This document shows, one piece after another, positions 16,849 through 26,493 of a stretch of DNA of 36,463 bases. The position numbers were made by a program, and so were the translations under genes. Source of the DNA: Burkholderiales bacterium (GTDB lineage: Bacteria; Pseudomonadota; Gammaproteobacteria; Burkholderiales; Burkholderiaceae_C); NCBI GenBank assembly GCA_018969975.1, contig JAGWXI010000020.1, positions 1 to 36,463 of the forward strand. Direction: 5' to 3'. How positions within the stretch are numbered: the first letter of the stretch is position 1; each line of letters opens with the position of its first letter. The notes beneath the pieces were generated by a model, which did no database searches, was not told the origin of the DNA, and saw only the letters and a list, made by a program, of their open reading frames with translations.

Positions 16849-17612
16849 TTTGCCGAATACCCTCCATCAAGCATCAGGGTCTGACCCGTAACGTAGGCTG
16901 AGGCATCACTGGCGAGAAAAACAGCGATGCCATCTATATCCCGCAATTCACCATTACGTCCGACACAGGTTTGAGCAGCATGTCGATTTGCCAGAGCGGT
17001 ATCTGCAAACACAGGTGCAGTCAGTGCAGTTGGAAAAAAACCTGGAGCTATGGCATTGCAGGTGATACCAAAAGGCCCCCACTCGACTGCAATCGCACGT
17101 GTTAATTGAACCACCCCCCCTTTGCCAGCGCCATACGGCGCACTGTTGGCAAAAGCACGGTAGCTCTGCAAACTACCCACATTGATAATGCGCCCCCAGC
17201 CACGCTGCTTCATAGCAGGCGCCAGCGCTTGGGTAAGAAAAAAAGGCGCACTCAAATGCACATGGATTTGCGATTGCCAACTAGCAATGGAGACTTCACC
17301 AAACGGTTCTCGCAAATTCACGCCCGCAGCGTTGACCAAGATATCTACCCTATGCTGACGCATCACCTCATGCGCACCTTCAAGCGCCAAAGCTGGATCG
17401 GACAAATCGCATGCCAACGAATGCGATTGAATGCCCGCTTCTTGCAAGCGTTGCGTAGTTTGCGTCAGGTGCGCTGCATTACGCGCCATCAACACCACTT
17501 GTGCGCCAGCCTCACCCAATGCGCGCGCCATGGCTTCCCCCAATCCTGAACTGCCACCTGTTACCAATGCTGTTTTACCTGTCAAATTGAACAGGCTTGG
17601 AGTGCGGCTCAT
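16845..17612 (-). CDS. SDR family oxidoreductase, HpsO/HpsP-like candidate
   Basis: The 255-residue classical SDR has [20 protein letters not shown] (TGxxxGxG), NAAG, the catalytic Ser in [12 protein letters not shown], the YGAGK active site and an ending with [16 protein letters not shown], close to gluconate/polyol dehydrogenases. It likely oxidises a hydroxyl of the imported substrate with NAD(P). The ATG at 17612 ([13 protein letters not shown]) was preferred to a TTG five codons upstream; neither has a strong ribosome site. It follows the HpsN-like gene by 55 bases and overlaps the aminotransferase start by ATGA. Together with the zinc dehydrogenase it matches the pair of DHPS dehydrogenases known from Cupriavidus, by context only. 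Confidence 0.82.
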   Translation of the reverse strand: MSRTPSLFNLTGKTALVTGGSSGLGEAMARALGEAGAQVVLMARNAAHLTQTTQRLQEAGIQSHSLACDLSDPALALEGAHEVMRQHRVDILVNAAGVNLREPFGEVSIASWQSQIHVHLSAPFFLTQALAPAMKQRGWGRIINVGSLQSYRAFANSAPYGAGKGGVVQLTRAIAVEWGPFGITCNAIAPGFFPTALTAPVFADTALANRHAAQTCVGRNGELRDIDGIAVFLASDASAYVTGQTLMLDGGYSAK

Positions 17613-17667
17613 AGATGGTTTGGCCAACTACGACGCGCGTAGAAAATAAACTTGTCAACCATGGCCG

Positions 17668-18999
<1,332 letters not shown>

Positions 19000-19027
19000 T
19001 TAACTTACTTTTCTTCAAACTTCGATT

Positions 19028-19065
19028 TAGAGCCCCATCAGAGGCAAACACCGCCTCAGGCTCTA
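19028..19065. other. intercistronic hairpin B (two-part stem)
   Basis: Outer arms TAGAGCC / GGCTCTA (19028-19034, 19059-19065) enclose inner arms GAGGC / GCCTC (19041-19045, 19053-19057). It lies between the binding-protein gene and the HpsN-like gene. No T run follows on the minus strand, so it is not an intrinsic terminator. An mRNA-stabilising or processing element is likely. Confidence 0.55.
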
Positions 19066-19070
19066 GAGAG

Positions 19071-19105
19071 CCATGCTCCGTGATCGCTGGTCTCATAGAG
19101 CATGG
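19071..19105. other. intercistronic hairpin A
   Basis: CCATGCTC (19071-19078) pairs with GAGCATGG (19098-19105), eight base pairs with a 19-base loop. It lies ten bases after the binding-protein stop in the direction of transcription and next to hairpin B. Such structures often protect the 3' end of an abundant binding-protein mRNA. Confidence 0.55.
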
Positions 19106-19114
19106 GGATCAGGC

Positions 19115-20167
19115 TTAGCGGGTTGAGTTTGCGAAATCGCGCAGCTTGGAGTCAGCTTGCACCATCTTCATGTACTCATCGGTAACAAAGTCTGCGACGT
19201 TGGGGACTTGTTGGACTGCACCGGTTTCACGAATGAAAGAAGACAATTCGGTAAACCACTTATCGATTTCAGAGCCAGACCCCGAGCGGTCCATTGCCTT
19301 GAGTTGTTGCGCCAAAGTGTAGGTGGGGCGAGTCTCAAATTCCTTGTTCATGGCGGCATCGCTGATGCTGACGCCACCCTTGGCGTAAAAATCTTTCATC
19401 ATGCGAATGGCTTCTGGACGATTGGCGCCCATCCAACTCCAGGCACGTAAGTAAACAGCCAAAAACTTCGCAACGTTTTGAGGGTTTTGCTTGGCATAGT
19501 CACCACGGGCAATTAGAGCACCCGGAACAATCGCACCACTGTCTTTACCGCTACAAAGCATTTTTGCTCCAGCTTTCTCTTCAACGGTATAAGTGTTAGG
19601 GGCCCACATACCGGCCAGGTCGGTGCTGTTGGAAGACAAGGCGGAGATGATTTCAGCTTGTCCCATGTTTTTCATCACCACATCTGACTTTTTCAGCCCA
19701 TATTTTTTCAAGCAAGCTTGCACTGCAAAGTCCGCAGTTGAGTTTTGCGTGAGCGTGATAGTTTTTCCCCGCAAAGTGGATGCTGGGTCCTTGGCAAATT
19801 CACCGGCCGCTTTGCTGCTACCGATCAAACCGTTGGCTGCAGACTCGTCGTTGGATACACCAATTGTTTTGATGCCAAAACGTACATGGCCCAGAACCGC
19901 GGGCACAGAACCCGTGCCGCCTACGTCCCAAGAGCCCGCTGCTGCTGCTGCAATTTGTGGCACGCCAGCGGGAAAGGTTGAGAATTCAGGGGCCAAACCT
20001 ACGTCCTTCCACCAACCTTTTTCAGTAGCGATGTGAAACGGAAGCGCCCAATATAGTGATGGTTGGTAGCTGACTTTGATGGGCGTGAGCGCCTGCGCTT
20101 GTGCAACGCTTGATATACCGAACGCAAGACCCACACCGAGGGCCACCGCTGCAATTGAATTTCTCAT
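19115..20167 (-). CDS. ABC transporter periplasmic binding protein, taurine/sulfonate (NMT1/SsuA-like) type
   Basis: The 350-residue protein has a Sec signal peptide (MRNSIAAVALGVGLAFGISS, then a cleavage site at AQA-QA) and the NMT1/THI5-like solute-binding fold: KVSYQPSLYWALPFHIATEK, then FPAGVPQIAAAAAGSWDVGG and ALSSNSTDLAGMWAPN. It should capture the substrate in the periplasm for the adjacent ATPase and permeases. The ATG at 20167 has a GGAG ribosome site; a TTG ten codons upstream overlaps the ATPase gene and would extend the signal region. Family members bind taurine, alkanesulfonates, nitrate, pyrimidine precursors or aromatic acids. Sulfonate is favoured here because of the downstream SuyAB-like and HpsN-like genes. 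Confidence 0.85.
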   Translation of the reverse strand: MRNSIAAVALGVGLAFGISSVAQAQALTPIKVSYQPSLYWALPFHIATEKGWWKDVGLAPEFSTFPAGVPQIAAAAAGSWDVGGTGSVPAVLGHVRFGIKTIGVSNDESAANGLIGSSKAAGEFAKDPASTLRGKTITLTQNSTADFAVQACLKKYGLKKSDVVMKNMGQAEIISALSSNSTDLAGMWAPNTYTVEEKAGAKMLCSGKDSGAIVPGALIARGDYAKQNPQNVAKFLAVYLRAWSWMGANRPEAIRMMKDFYAKGGVSISDAAMNKEFETRPTYTLAQQLKAMDRSGSGSEIDKWFTELSSFIRETGAVQQVPNVADFVTDEYMKMVQADSKLRDFANSTR

Positions 20168-20193
20168 CTTTATGTCTCCATTTAGTTGTGGTT

Positions 20194-20991
20194 TCAATGA
20201 TCTGTGCCTGCATGCTCTTGACGCAAGGACTTCCAGATTCGGGTTCGAAGATGCACGAAACTCTCAAGGTCCATGACATCTTCAATCTTGCTGTAACGGT
20301 CCCAGTCCTGTGACTCGCGAACTTGCTTCACATCAAGAATTTCTTTGATCTTGCCCGGGCGACTGGTCATGATGACCACACGGTCTGCCAAATACACCGC
20401 TTCTTCTACCGCATGGGTAATAAAAAGAACGGTGCGGGGGTTTTTGCGTGCTAACTTGACCAATTCTTCTTGCATCACCACCCGGGTCTGGGCATCGAGC
20501 GCACCAAAGGGCTCATCCATCAATAACACCTGCGGATCGAGTGCGTAAGCACGGGCAATAGCTACCCTTTGCTGCATGCCGCCGGAGAGTTGATGGGGAA
20601 ATGCGCTCTCGTAGCCTTGCAAATTCATGAGCCCGATGTAGTGCATCGTAATTTTGTGGCGCTCTTCTTGGGCAAGGCCCTTGCTTCTGAGGCCAAAGTC
20701 AATGTTGTCGTAAACAGACTTCCATGGAAAAAGCGCAAACTGTTGGAATACAACAGCACGATCGGGTCCAGGGTGCGTGACCTCCACATGGTTAACACGA
20801 ACCGAACCAGAGCTTGGGAACTCCAACCCAGCTGCCATACGCATACAGGTAGTTTTTCCACAACCCGAAGGTCCGACAATCGCAACAAACTCTTGGTCTT
20901 CAACCGTGAGATTGATACCTGCCAAAGAGGTGAAGTCTTTTCCATCACGCTGAAAAATACGGGTGACTTCATTGAATTGAATGACTGCCAT
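20194..20991 (-). CDS. ABC transporter ATPase, TauB/SsuB-like
   Basis: The 265-residue ATPase has Walker A GPSGCGKTT near residue 39, the Q-loop in VFQQFALFPWKSV, signature LSGGMQQRVAIARA, Walker B VLLMDEPFGALD and the H-loop FITHAVEEAVYLAD. This is the TauB/SsuB pattern of the nitrate/sulfonate/taurine uptake family. It energises import through the two permeases encoded just upstream. It precedes the binding-protein gene by 26 bases. Confidence 0.9.
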   Translation of the reverse strand: MAVIQFNEVTRIFQRDGKDFTSLAGINLTVEDQEFVAIVGPSGCGKTTCMRMAAGLEFPSSGSVRVNHVEVTHPGPDRAVVFQQFALFPWKSVYDNIDFGLRSKGLAQEERHKITMHYIGLMNLQGYESAFPHQLSGGMQQRVAIARAYALDPQVLLMDEPFGALDAQTRVVMQEELVKLARKNPRTVLFITHAVEEAVYLADRVVIMTSRPGKIKEILDVKQVRESQDWDRYSKIEDVMDLESFVHLRTRIWKSLRQEHAGTDH

Positions 20992-21031
20992 GAACCTGAA
21001 CTTTCCCTTTAAGTGGTTTTCAAAACTGCAA

Positions 21032-21811
21032 TTAATAGGTGCGATGCTTTAGCAGCAATCGCTCTAGTCGCCTGAGCAACACATCAATCACAACTCCCAC
21101 AATACCGATGGCGATCATGCCTGCCATGACGGTGTCGGTGGCAATAGCGCTTTGTGCACGCACAATTAAATTACCCATTCCGCTGCTAGCAGCTATCAAT
21201 TCAGCACCCACTAGAGACATCCAACCCAAGCCCGCACCTATGCGCAAGCCCGCAATGATCGATGGAACAGCCGCGGGGAACAACACATCTGTAATCATGC
21301 GAAAGCTGTTAACCCCCAAGACACTGGCTGCCTCAAGATAGAGCACATCGACGTTGCGTGCACCACGGTAGGCATTGATCAAACAGGGAGGAAAAGCCCC
21401 GGCAAAAATAATCAGTGCTGGCCCCCCCGCTCCCGTGCCAAACCACAGTGCGGCAAAGGGTACCCAAGCCACTGGCGCGATGAACCGTAGCGCGTCAAAA
21501 AGTGGCGTGACCACATCATCTAACCAACGAAACCAACCCATGGCCAAACCCAAAGGAACGCCAATCACAGCAGCCAAACCAAAGCCCATTGCAAAGCGTC
21601 GCAGACTTGCCAACATGTGCTCATCCAGCGTTGATCCTGCAAATGGTTGGTGAAAGAGAGCAAGAAATTTGGCAACGACTTCGTGCGGCATAGGCAGAAA
21701 CTGGGGCGGCGTTAAATTGACAAAGCGCGCCAAATACCAAAACGCCAGAAAACCAAGTGCGCCCATCACCGTGAGGCTTAAAAATTGTCCGTTCGAAAGC
21801 GGTTTATTCAT
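21032..21811 (-). CDS. ABC transporter permease 2, TauC/SsuC-like
   Basis: The 259-residue integral membrane protein of the BPD-transport family has about six helices. The ATPase-contact loop near residues 160-190 contains YLEAASVLGVNSFRMITDVL and ends FPAAVPSIIAGLRIGAG. The ATG at 21811 is read as TGATG with the stop of permease 1, the usual layout for coupled subunits; an upstream ATG at 21835 in the same frame lacks a ribosome site. It is clearly related to permease 1, so the channel is probably a heterodimer rather than the TauC homodimer. Confidence 0.86.
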   Translation of the reverse strand: MNKPLSNGQFLSLTVMGALGFLAFWYLARFVNLTPPQFLPMPHEVVAKFLALFHQPFAGSTLDEHMLASLRRFAMGFGLAAVIGVPLGLAMGWFRWLDDVVTPLFDALRFIAPVAWVPFAALWFGTGAGGPALIIFAGAFPPCLINAYRGARNVDVLYLEAASVLGVNSFRMITDVLFPAAVPSIIAGLRIGAGLGWMSLVGAELIAASSGMGNLIVRAQSAIATDTVMAGMIAIGIVGVVIDVLLRRLERLLLKHRTY

Positions 21812-22605
21812 CAGGCTGTGCGTCCTTTGCGCCATGGCATAGCGCGGTTCTCAACCTCGCCGAGCAACCAGGTAGTGCTCGCACCACATAAACCAACAAA
21901 GACCATTGCCACCAAAATCATGGCAGGAAAAATATCCTGCGCGGCCTGATTCAAAATACTGCCCAAACCGTACAAAGCGCCTATGAGTTCAGCAGCAACC
22001 AAGGTTGTCCAACTTGCTTGTAAAGACAATCGCAAGCCGGTAAAAATCATAGGCATAGCCCCTGGCAATAGCACCTCCCTGACCAAGCGCCAACCTCGAA
22101 TGCCCAGCATTTGGGAAGCCTCCAAAACCGGCGTATCGATATTTCTCACGCCGGTGTAGGTATTGATAACCGAAGGCACAAAGGCAGCCACAAAAATCAC
22201 CAAAATCTTGGAACCATCCTCTAACCCCAACCAGACAATTGCTAGCGGTATCCAAGCCAAGGGAGGTATGGGCCGTAACAATAAAAAAGCGGGATTGATA
22301 AGCGCCTCTGCCCTACGCGAGTGGCCCATCAATACACCGAGAGAAACGCCTACTGCTACTGCGACGGCAAAACCCATAGCCACTAGTTTCAAACTATGCA
22401 ACACATGCTGCAGCAACTTACCGTTGCCGTATCCCTCATCCTGAATAAAAACAAAGGCCTTCCAAACTTCATCAGGACGTGGGAAACGGGCAGCATTGAT
22501 CCAGCCAAAAACAGATGAACTCAAAAACCACAACAACAACGTGACCACGATGGTGATCCCACCAATCCACGCACGTCTGTTTTTTTGATCTTTGGCTATC
22601 GCCAC
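21811..22605 (-). CDS. ABC transporter permease 1, TauC/SsuC-like
   Basis: The 264-residue permease has about six membrane helices and a contact loop with VLEASQMLGIRGWRLVREVL followed by LPGAMPMIFTGLRLSLQASW. It is the first gene of the large operon. GTG at 22605 was chosen with AGGAG three bases upstream; GTG at 22611 is possible, but its ribosome site would overlap the start codon. The paired but divergent permeases suggest ancient duplication within the nitrate/sulfonate/taurine transporter family. Confidence 0.84.
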   Translation of the reverse strand: MAIAKDQKNRRAWIGGITIVVTLLLWFLSSSVFGWINAARFPRPDEVWKAFVFIQDEGYGNGKLLQHVLHSLKLVAMGFAVAVAVGVSLGVLMGHSRRAEALINPAFLLLRPIPPLAWIPLAIVWLGLEDGSKILVIFVAAFVPSVINTYTGVRNIDTPVLEASQMLGIRGWRLVREVLLPGAMPMIFTGLRLSLQASWTTLVAAELIGALYGLGSILNQAAQDIFPAMILVAMVFVGLCGASTTWLLGEVENRAMPWRKGRTA

Positions 22606-22639
22606 ACACACTCCTCAGTGTTCTTAAATACCTGTGAAT

Positions 22640-22669
22640 ATTGTTAGGTTGGCAATTGGTTTTGTCAAT
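22640..22669 (-). promoter_or_regulatory. candidate promoter and LysR-type boxes of the large catabolic operon
   Basis: On the minus strand, TTGACA (22668-22663) and AACAAT (22645-22640) are 17 bases apart, giving a start about 30 bases before the first permease. ATTG-N7-CAAT (22655-22669) overlaps the -35, and ATTG-N9-CAAT (22640-22656) covers the -10. These dyads have the form of LysR-type binding sites, and a LysR gene ends the cluster. Confidence 0.45.
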
Positions 22670-22829
22670 AATTTTTGAATGATTATTTTTATTGTTCAGG
22701 GAAAACACCGATAAAGTGCTTTCTGTGGGTTAACACCGTGGCAATTTTTTGATGGGATCGCCTAAGATTTAACGGTTTCACCCTAATAAATTGGTGAGAT
22801 AACAAAGCAATCCCCTGTAAGGACAACAC

Positions 22830-23801
22830 ATGCCCCATCCATTCAACCGTAGACATTGCTTGGCCCTGACCTTGGCAGGCTTCATTCCTGCTCTGCATGC
22901 GCAAACCTGGCCCACTAAACCTGTACGCCTGATTGTTCCCTTTGCGCCAGGCGGTAGCACGGATGTAGTTGCGCGCATGCTGGGCCAAAAACTAATGGAT
23001 GTGTGGGGCCAGTCGGTAGTGGTTGAAAACCGCTCTGGTGCCGGCGGTAATCTTGGTGCGGATGTTGTAGCCAAAGCAACACCCGATGGGCACACCTTAT
23101 TGTTTGCATCGGGAAGCATCACTATTAACCCCAATATCTACAGCAATATGCCATTTGATACCGTGCGTGACCTCACGCCAATCACCAACATTGCTAGCGG
23201 ACCCATGTTGGTTGTGGTGCAAGACAAGGCGCCTTGGAAAAGTATTCAGAACCTGATTCAAGACGCAAAAAGCAATCCTGGAAAAATCAATTTCGGCTCT
23301 GCTGGTATCGGAAGTCAAATCCACCTTGCGGCTGAAAATTTTGCTGATGCAGCGGGTATTGAAATCACCCACGTACCTTACAAGGGTGAGTCACTCTCCT
23401 ACAACGATCTGATTAGCAATCAAATTCAAATGATGGTTGGCAATATTGCTGCGGCCTCAGCTCTGCTCGGTCCTGGGCGATTGCGTGCCCTTGCTGTAAC
23501 CGGCGCAACTCGATCTCCACTCCTGCCAGATATACCCACCCTTGCAGAAAGCGGCCTGCCTCGCTTCGAAAATACGGGATGGTTTGGGTTACTAGGGCCC
23601 GCAGGATTACCCAAGCCAATTGTTGAAAAAATTTACCAAGACTGTGTTCGCGCAATGAGCGACTCCCAAATCAAAGGGCGTCTGTATGTCGCGGGCATGA
23701 AACCCGTTTTAAGTAAACCCGAAGAACTTGCAGCACAAATGGACGCAGAACTTAAACGGTGGGGGCAAGTTGTGAAAAATCGCAAAATTAAGACTAGCTG
23801 A
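22830..23801 (+). CDS. Bug-family (TctC-like) tripartite tricarboxylate binding protein, orphan
   Basis: The 323-residue periplasmic protein has a signal peptide with paired Arg (FNRRHCLALTLAGFIPALHA, cleaved near ALHA-Q). The mature start is the Bug signature WPTKPVRLIVPFAPGGSTDV, with NRSGAGGNLGAD after it. Bug proteins bind carboxylates or related small molecules. No TctA or TctB membrane gene is near, so it is an orphan, as is common in Burkholderiales; orphans may serve sensing or shared transporters. An AAGGA ribosome site precedes the ATG. It is divergent from the sulfonate-type ABC operon and shares its 224-base upstream region, so it could be co-regulated with it. Confidence 0.88.
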   Translation: MPHPFNRRHCLALTLAGFIPALHAQTWPTKPVRLIVPFAPGGSTDVVARMLGQKLMDVWGQSVVVENRSGAGGNLGADVVAKATPDGHTLLFASGSITINPNIYSNMPFDTVRDLTPITNIASGPMLVVVQDKAPWKSIQNLIQDAKSNPGKINFGSAGIGSQIHLAAENFADAAGIEITHVPYKGESLSYNDLISNQIQMMVGNIAAASALLGPGRLRALAVTGATRSPLLPDIPTLAESGLPRFENTGWFGLLGPAGLPKPIVEKIYQDCVRAMSDSQIKGRLYVAGMKPVLSKPEELAAQMDAELKRWGQVVKNRKIKTS

Positions 23802-23835
23802 TTCACAAAGTCATTCAATCCAACGAAACTGAAGC

Positions 23836-23864
23836 TTCCCAATTAAGAAGTATGCAGGTATAAT
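23836..23864 (+). promoter_or_regulatory. rpoD promoter
   Basis: TTCCCA (23836-23841) and a perfect TATAAT (23859-23864) with a 17-base spacer form a good sigma-70 promoter about 200 bases before rpoD. It gives rpoD its own transcription independent of dnaG. Confidence 0.65.
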
Positions 23865-23870
23865 CCGTGG

Positions 23871-24066
23871 TTTTGGCAAGTGCGACAGCAGCACCTCCGG
23901 GCCAGGCCAACCGTGACATCAGCGCACGACTCGCCGCTTAACCGCTAGGACTGCACACCAAATGTTCGCCCACCTCGCTTGCCCGATTTCTTGGGTTTAT
24001 CCCCCATCAGCCCTATTGCGCAACAACCTCAGCGCATAAATTTTTATGTGAAGTTCAGGAGTTCTC
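23871..24066 (+). promoter_or_regulatory. long 5' leader of rpoD
   Basis: About 195 transcribed bases precede the rpoD start. The first half is GC-rich with CCGGGCCAGGCC (23898-23909) and then becomes AT-rich before AGGAG (24057-24061). No tRNA shape, convincing leader peptide or terminator hairpin was recognised. A regulatory leader is possible. Confidence 0.35.
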
Positions 24067-26364
24067 ATGCCCGTCGCCTCCAAATCCAAAAAACCAGTGC
24101 CTAAAAAAGTTGTTAAAAAGCTTGCAGCAAAAGCAGCGGCCAAGCCCCTTGCTAAAGCCAAACCTGTAGCCAAGAAAGCACCAACTAAGCCTGCTGCAAA
24201 ACCTGCTGCAAAACCTGCTGCAAAACCTGTTGCGAAAACCGCTTCTAAACCAGCTGCCAAAAAAACTCCCGCAAAAACTCCAGCTAAAAAACCAGCCGTT
24301 GTTGCACACGCCCCCAAAGCTACCGGTAAAAAAGCTGCTAAATCTCCCGCGAAAGGCAAATCTAGCAAAGGCCTAGACGACACCGATTTGAGCGACATCG
24401 AAGCGGATCTAGAAGGAGAAGATGTCGCTTCTGCTGAAAAAGTTAAACCTTTGCGCATGAAAATCAGCAAGGCAAAAGAACGCGCCTTGATGAAAGAATT
24501 CGGCTTAGATGAAATCGTGCTTTCTGAAGAGGATAGACAGAAACGTCGTCAGCGCCTCAAAACCCTGATCAAACTGGGCAAGACCCGTGGCTATTTGACC
24601 CACGGCGAAATCTCTGACCACTTGCCCGACAAACTGGTCGATGCGGAAACCATGGAAGTCGTGATCTCCATGTTGAACGACATGGGTGTGGCGGTTTACG
24701 AGCACACGCCAGATGCTGAAACACTGCTTCTGAACAACAACACCCCAACAGCGGCCACCGAAGAAGAGGCCGAAGAAGAAGCCGAAGCCGCCCTCTCCAC
24801 CGTGGACAGCGAATTCGGCCGCACCACCGACCCCGTGCGCATGTACATGCGCGAAATGGGTACCGTCGAGTTGCTGACCCGCGAAGGCGAGATTGAAATT
24901 GCCAAGCGCATCGAAGGCGGCTTGATGGACATGATGCAGGCGATCAGTGGCTCACCCGCCACCATCGCCGCCATCCTTGCTATGGCCGACGAGATTCGCC
25001 ACGACAAAGTGGTCATCTCCACAGTCGTTGACGGATTCAACAATTTGAACGAAGCCGACGACTACGTGGCGGAAGAAGATTTCGACGAATTCGACGAAGA
25101 CGACGATGACGATGGAAAAGGCGGCTCCAAAGCGCTTACTAAGAAATTGGAAGAGCTCAAAACCCAAGCCCTTGCCCATTTCGACCGCATGCAAATGCAC
25201 TTTGACAAATTGCGTAAGGTCTATGACAAAGAGGGCTACGGATCCCCCACTTACCTCAAAGCCCAACAAGCTTTAACAGCTGAGCTGATGACCATTCGCT
25301 TCACCGCGAAAACAATCGAAAAACTCTGTGACATGGTGCGTGGTCAGGTCGACGAAGTGCGCAAGAAAGAACGCGAATTGCGTCGCATCATTGTCGATAA
25401 GTGCGGCATGCCCCAAGCCACTTTCATCAAAGACTTTCCGCCCAACTTGCTCAATATCAAGTGGGTTGAAAAACAAGCAGCGGCAGGCAAACCTTGGTCA
25501 GCCACCATGGGACGCAATATTCCACCTATCCAAGAGTTGCAGCAAAAATTAATCGACTTGCAAGCGCGCGTGGTCGTTCCTTTGGAACAACTCAAAGACA
25601 TCAATAAGCGCATGAACGAAGGTGAACGAAGCTCGCGTTTTGCCAAGAAAGAGATGATCGAAGCCAACTTGCGTTTGGTCATCTCTATCGCCAAAAAATA
25701 CACCAACCGTGGTCTGCAATTCTTAGACCTGATCCAAGAAGGCAATATCGGTTTGATGAAAGCGGTTGATAAGTTCGAATACCGCCGCGGATACAAGTTC
25801 TCCACTTACGCCACTTGGTGGATTCGCCAAGCCATCACCCGCTCCATCGCCGACCAAGCGCGCACCATCCGTATTCCTGTGCACATGATCGAGACCATCA
25901 ACAAGATGAACCGCATCAGCCGCCAGCACTTGCAAGAGTTTGGTTTTGAGCCAGATGCCAGCGTCTTGGCCGAGAAGATGGAAATTCCAGAAGACAAGAT
26001 CCGCAAGATCATGAAGATCGCCAAAGAGCCTATCTCCATGGAAACACCGATCGGTGACGATGACGACAGCCACTTAGGTGACTTCATCGAAGACAGCGTC
26101 AACACTGCGCCTATCGAAGCGGCCATGCAAGCCGGTTTGCGCGATGTAGTCAAAGACATCTTGGACGGTCTCACCCCACGCGAAGCCAAAGTGCTACGCA
26201 TGCGTTTTGGTATCGAGATGACCAGCGACCACACTTTGGAAGAAGTTGGCAAACAATTCGACGTCACGCGCGAGCGCATCCGTCAAATTGAAGCCAAGGC
26301 TTTGCGTAAATTGAAGCATCCCAGCCGCAGCGACAAATTGCGCAGTTTTATTGACACGATCTAA
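24067..26364 (+). CDS. rpoD: RNA polymerase primary sigma factor RpoD (sigma-70)
   Basis: The 765-residue housekeeping sigma factor directs RNA polymerase to most promoters. An amino-terminal extension of about 100 residues is almost purely Lys, Ala, Pro and Thr. Region 1.1 then spans about 130-220, region 1.2 contains [20 protein letters not shown], and an acidic non-conserved insert follows. Region 2 has [20 protein letters not shown] and [13 protein letters not shown] (the -10 recognition helix), region 3 [14 protein letters not shown], and region 4 [16 protein letters not shown] and [20 protein letters not shown] (the -35 helix). The AGGAG ribosome site fixes the start. Its usual neighbour dnaG is 17.7 kb upstream on the same strand. 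Confidence 0.97.
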   Translation: MPVASKSKKPVPKKVVKKLAAKAAAKPLAKAKPVAKKAPTKPAAKPAAKPAAKPVAKTASKPAAKKTPAKTPAKKPAVVAHAPKATGKKAAKSPAKGKSSKGLDDTDLSDIEADLEGEDVASAEKVKPLRMKISKAKERALMKEFGLDEIVLSEEDRQKRRQRLKTLIKLGKTRGYLTHGEISDHLPDKLVDAETMEVVISMLNDMGVAVYEHTPDAETLLLNNNTPTAATEEEAEEEAEAALSTVDSEFGRTTDPVRMYMREMGTVELLTREGEIEIAKRIEGGLMDMMQAISGSPATIAAILAMADEIRHDKVVISTVVDGFNNLNEADDYVAEEDFDEFDEDDDDDGKGGSKALTKKLEELKTQALAHFDRMQMHFDKLRKVYDKEGYGSPTYLKAQQALTAELMTIRFTAKTIEKLCDMVRGQVDEVRKKERELRRIIVDKCGMPQATFIKDFPPNLLNIKWVEKQAAAGKPWSATMGRNIPPIQELQQKLIDLQARVVVPLEQLKDINKRMNEGERSSRFAKKEMIEANLRLVISIAKKYTNRGLQFLDLIQEGNIGLMKAVDKFEYRRGYKFSTYATWWIRQAITRSIADQARTIRIPVHMIETINKMNRISRQHLQEFGFEPDASVLAEKMEIPEDKIRKIMKIAKEPISMETPIGDDDDSHLGDFIEDSVNTAPIEAAMQAGLRDVVKDILDGLTPREAKVLRMRFGIEMTSDHTLEEVGKQFDVTRERIRQIEAKALRKLKHPSRSDKLRSFIDTI
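24190..24237 (+). repeat. 12-base tandem repeat inside rpoD
   Basis: Three perfect copies of CCTGCTGCAAAA (24190-24225) and one diverged copy (24226-24237) encode Pro-Ala-Ala-Lys units in the basic amino-terminal tail of RpoD. Copy number could change by replication slippage without breaking the frame. Confidence 0.9.
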
Positions 26365-26382
26365 CAAGATCTAACCAGCAGC

Positions 26383-26417
26383 AAAAACCCCGCAGGTGTA
26401 AAACTTGCGGGGTTTTT
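26383..26417 (+). terminator. intrinsic terminator after rpoD
   Basis: AAAAACCCCGCA (26383-26394) pairs with TGCGGGGTTTTT (26406-26417), extended by a G-T and a G-C pair around loop TGTAAAA, and T-rich sequence follows. The run of A on the left makes it potentially bidirectional. Confidence 0.9.
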
Positions 26418-26440
26418 CTTTTGAGCGGCGCGGAAAAGTA

Positions 26441-26476
26441 AAAACTATTCAATAGCTTATTTATCTTGTGCTATTG
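26441..26476 (-). terminator. candidate terminator of the quinate operon
   Basis: CAATAGC (26450-26456) and GCTATTG (26470-26476) form a seven-base-pair stem. On the minus strand it is followed by AATAGTTTTTACTTTT. It lies 17 bases after the aldo/keto reductase stop. The loop of 13 bases and modest GC make it weaker than the rpoD terminator. Confidence 0.45.
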
Positions 26477-26493
26477 ACGAAAAATGAAACGCT

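Noticed and set aside
21032-22605. Two similar permease genes as a recent tandem duplication or assembly artefact
   Set aside because: The proteins differ throughout, including the ATPase-contact loop, so they look like long-diverged heterodimer partners.
23871-24066. tRNA or small RNA gene in the rpoD leader
   Set aside because: No cloverleaf, T-loop consensus or terminator was found; it is better treated as an untranslated leader.
24190-24237. Short regular repeats considered as a CRISPR-like array
   Set aside because: The units are 12 bases, contiguous without spacers and in frame within RpoD.
24055-24309. Minus-strand frame with repeated Phe-Cys-Ser-Arg units
   Set aside because: It is the mirror of the Lys/Ala repeat region of rpoD and has no independent support.
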